Source of the DNA: Nitrospira sp.
Lineage (GTDB): Bacteria; Nitrospirota; Nitrospiria; Nitrospirales; Nitrospiraceae
DNA: 6,029 nucleotides
NCBI GenBank assembly: GCA_016873525.1
Contig: VGXD01000136.1
Coordinates: 1-6,029, forward strand
Direction: 5' to 3'
The notes beneath the pieces are model-generated. The model made no database searches and had not been told where the DNA came from. It saw nothing but the letters and a program-made list of their open reading frames with translations. This document shows, one piece after another, positions 5,099 through 6,029 of the stretch. The first letter of the stretch is position 1; each line of letters opens with the position of its first letter. Position numbers and translations under genes: made by a program.

Positions 5099-6029
5099 TT
5101 AGGAGCACCCGCTGGTCGCACCGCAGTTCATGCATTTGAGGCAGGTGCCGTTTCTGACCAGCATGAATTCCTTGCAGTTCTGACAGGCGTCGCCTTCGTA
5201 GCCCTTCAGCCTCGCCAACTCGACCGTCGTATAGGTGAGCGTCTCGCGCTTCAACTCGACCTTGTGCGCGACCGTGCCGTTGCCGCCGTTGCCATGCCCA
5301 TTGCCGCCGTTCCCATGGCCGCGTCTCGCCGGGAACACTTCGGAACTGATGCCCGACGGCGCCAGCGCTTGCGCGTCCACCGGCTCGCTGTCCATACACT
5401 CCGGATCCTGCGCGTCTTTCTTCATCGAATCCATGCGCAGGTCGTCCGGCACCACCTGGGCCAGGTCATTGCGGCCCAGGTACGTGATGGCCAGTTCACG
5501 GAAGATGTAGTCGATGATCGAGGTGGACATCTTGATGTGATCGTTGAGCTTGACCGGCCCGTTCGGCTCGAACCGCGTGAAGACGAACGCTTCGACGAAC
5601 TCCTCCAGGGGCACGCCGTGCTGGAGCCCCAGCGAGATGGCGATCGCAAAGCAGTTCATCAGGCTCCGGAAGGCCGCGCCTTCCTTGTGCATGTCCAGGA
5701 AGATCTCGCCCACCGTCCCGTCGCTGTATTCGCCTGTCCGCAGGTAGATCTTATGGCCGCCCACGATCGCTTTTTGGGTATAGCCCAGCCGCCGTTCCGG
5801 CATCCGCCGCCGCTTGGCCAGATACCGCACCATCACCTTCTCCGTGATCCGCTCGGCCGTGGCCAAGACCTCGTGGGTCTCGGCTGCGGCGCCGGAATCG
5901 GAGGCGGCGTTGAGTGGCTGGCTGAGCTTCGAGCCGTCGCGGTAGAGCGCCACCGCCTTGACCATGCTGCGCCAGGCCAGGAGGTAGGAAGCCTTTACGT
6001 CCTCGACCGACGCGTCGGCCGGCATATTG
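5099..6029 (-). CDS. nrdJ: Adenosylcobalamin-dependent (class II) ribonucleoside-diphosphate reductase, C-terminal part
   Basis: The frame is open to the right edge, so only the C-terminal 309 residues are seen; the barrel with the active-site cysteines lies outside. The first visible residues (NMPADASVEDVKASYLLAW, then ALYRDGSKLSQPLN) are the conserved end of the catalytic domain. RRLGYTQKAIVGGHKIYLRT through HGVPLEEFVEAFVFTRFEPN (about 78-155, counted from the first visible Met) is the TSCPB domain typical of B12-dependent reductases, followed by KMSTSIIDYIFRELAITYLG. A variable linker (about 195-255) contains two exact copies of HGNGGNG (237-250). The C-terminus has a cysteine cluster, CQNC (281-284), CLKCMNC (295-301) and a final GCS; C-terminal cysteines in this class are thought to re-reduce the active site, and paired CxxC here may also bind zinc. 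The enzyme makes deoxyribonucleotides from ribonucleotides without oxygen, using coenzyme B12. The gene ends at TAA 5099-5101. Confidence 0.95.
   Translation of the reverse strand, partial: NMPADASVEDVKASYLLAWRSMVKAVALYRDGSKLSQPLNAASDSGAAAETHEVLATAERITEKVMVRYLAKRRRMPERRLGYTQKAIVGGHKIYLRTGEYSDGTVGEIFLDMHKEGAAFRSLMNCFAIAISLGLQHGVPLEEFVEAFVFTRFEPNGPVKLNDHIKMSTSIIDYIFRELAITYLGRNDLAQVVPDDLRMDSMKKDAQDPECMDSEPVDAQALAPSGISSEVFPARRGHGNGGNGHGNGGNGTVAHKVELKRETLTYTTVELARLKGYEGDACQNCKEFMLVRNGTCLKCMNCGATSGCS
5276..5317. repeat. Two tandem 21-bp repeats inside nrdJ encoding HGNGGNG twice
   Basis: Units 5276-5296 and 5297-5317 each encode HGNGGNG on the minus strand. They are identical in protein but differ at a few bases, so the duplication is either old or kept by selection on the protein. 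It lies in the linker between the TSCPB domain and the C-terminal cysteine cluster. Confidence 0.8.

Noticed and set aside
4921..5139. Plus-strand frame opposite the nrdJ end
   Set aside because: No ribosome binding site, overlaps conserved nrdJ codons antisense and shows no known motif.
4878..5399. A 173-residue minus-strand frame overlapping the end of nrdJ
   Set aside because: The upstream two thirds lie out of frame inside the conserved C-terminus of nrdJ. Only the part from ATG 5082-5084, with its own ribosome binding site, was kept as a candidate.
1..6029. CRISPR array, tRNA, rRNA, insertion sequence or cobalamin riboswitch
   Set aside because: No regularly spaced repeats, tRNA-like cloverleaf, transposase or terminal inverted repeats were seen. 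A B12 riboswitch for nrdJ would lie upstream of its start, outside the window.

Overview
All recognisable genes in this window lie on the minus strand, so the biological reading order runs from high to low coordinates. The flanking genes are GC-rich (roughly 60-65 % by eye) with GC-rich third codon positions, and they look like housekeeping genes of a Gram-negative bacterium: a lipoprotein RlpA with SPOR domain, a B12-dependent ribonucleotide reductase, a tandem ACT protein and a CNNM/CorC-type membrane protein. This mix would suit a Nitrospira-like or deltaproteobacterial genome, but that is an inference; no rRNA or other taxonomic marker is present.

Layout, right to left. (1) 6029-5099: the C-terminal 309 residues of an adenosylcobalamin-dependent (class II) ribonucleotide reductase, open at the right edge, with a Gly/Asn/His-rich linker and a C-terminal cysteine cluster. 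(2) 5084-4878: a possible 68-residue basic CxxC protein, with a textbook ribosome binding site in the 14-bp gap after the reductase. (3) 4747-2295: a two-gene restriction-modification system of visibly lower GC content, made of an SPPY-type DNA methyltransferase and an XcyI-family restriction endonuclease translationally coupled through a TGATG overlap. (4) 2048-388: a small three-helix membrane protein, a tandem ACT-domain protein and an RlpA lipoprotein, with gaps of 59 and 12 bp, probably one operon. (5) 126-1: the N-terminal 42 residues of a DUF21/CNNM/CorC-family membrane protein, cut by the left edge.

The restriction-modification pair is the accessory element. It lies in the same orientation between two housekeeping blocks, and no transposase, integrase or controller protein accompanies it. 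The methyltransferase comes first and the endonuclease second, so protection would be made before or together with cleavage. Two small inverted repeats lie just upstream of the methyltransferase and could be control sites. The methyltransferase is larger than simple SPPY enzymes and has its motifs in the order I then IV, with about 190 residues between them. The target sequence cannot be read from the genes.

No CRISPR array, tRNA, rRNA, insertion sequence or convincing intrinsic terminator was seen. The strongest leads are the restriction-modification island, the possible small CxxC gene after the reductase and the repeat-built linker of the reductase.
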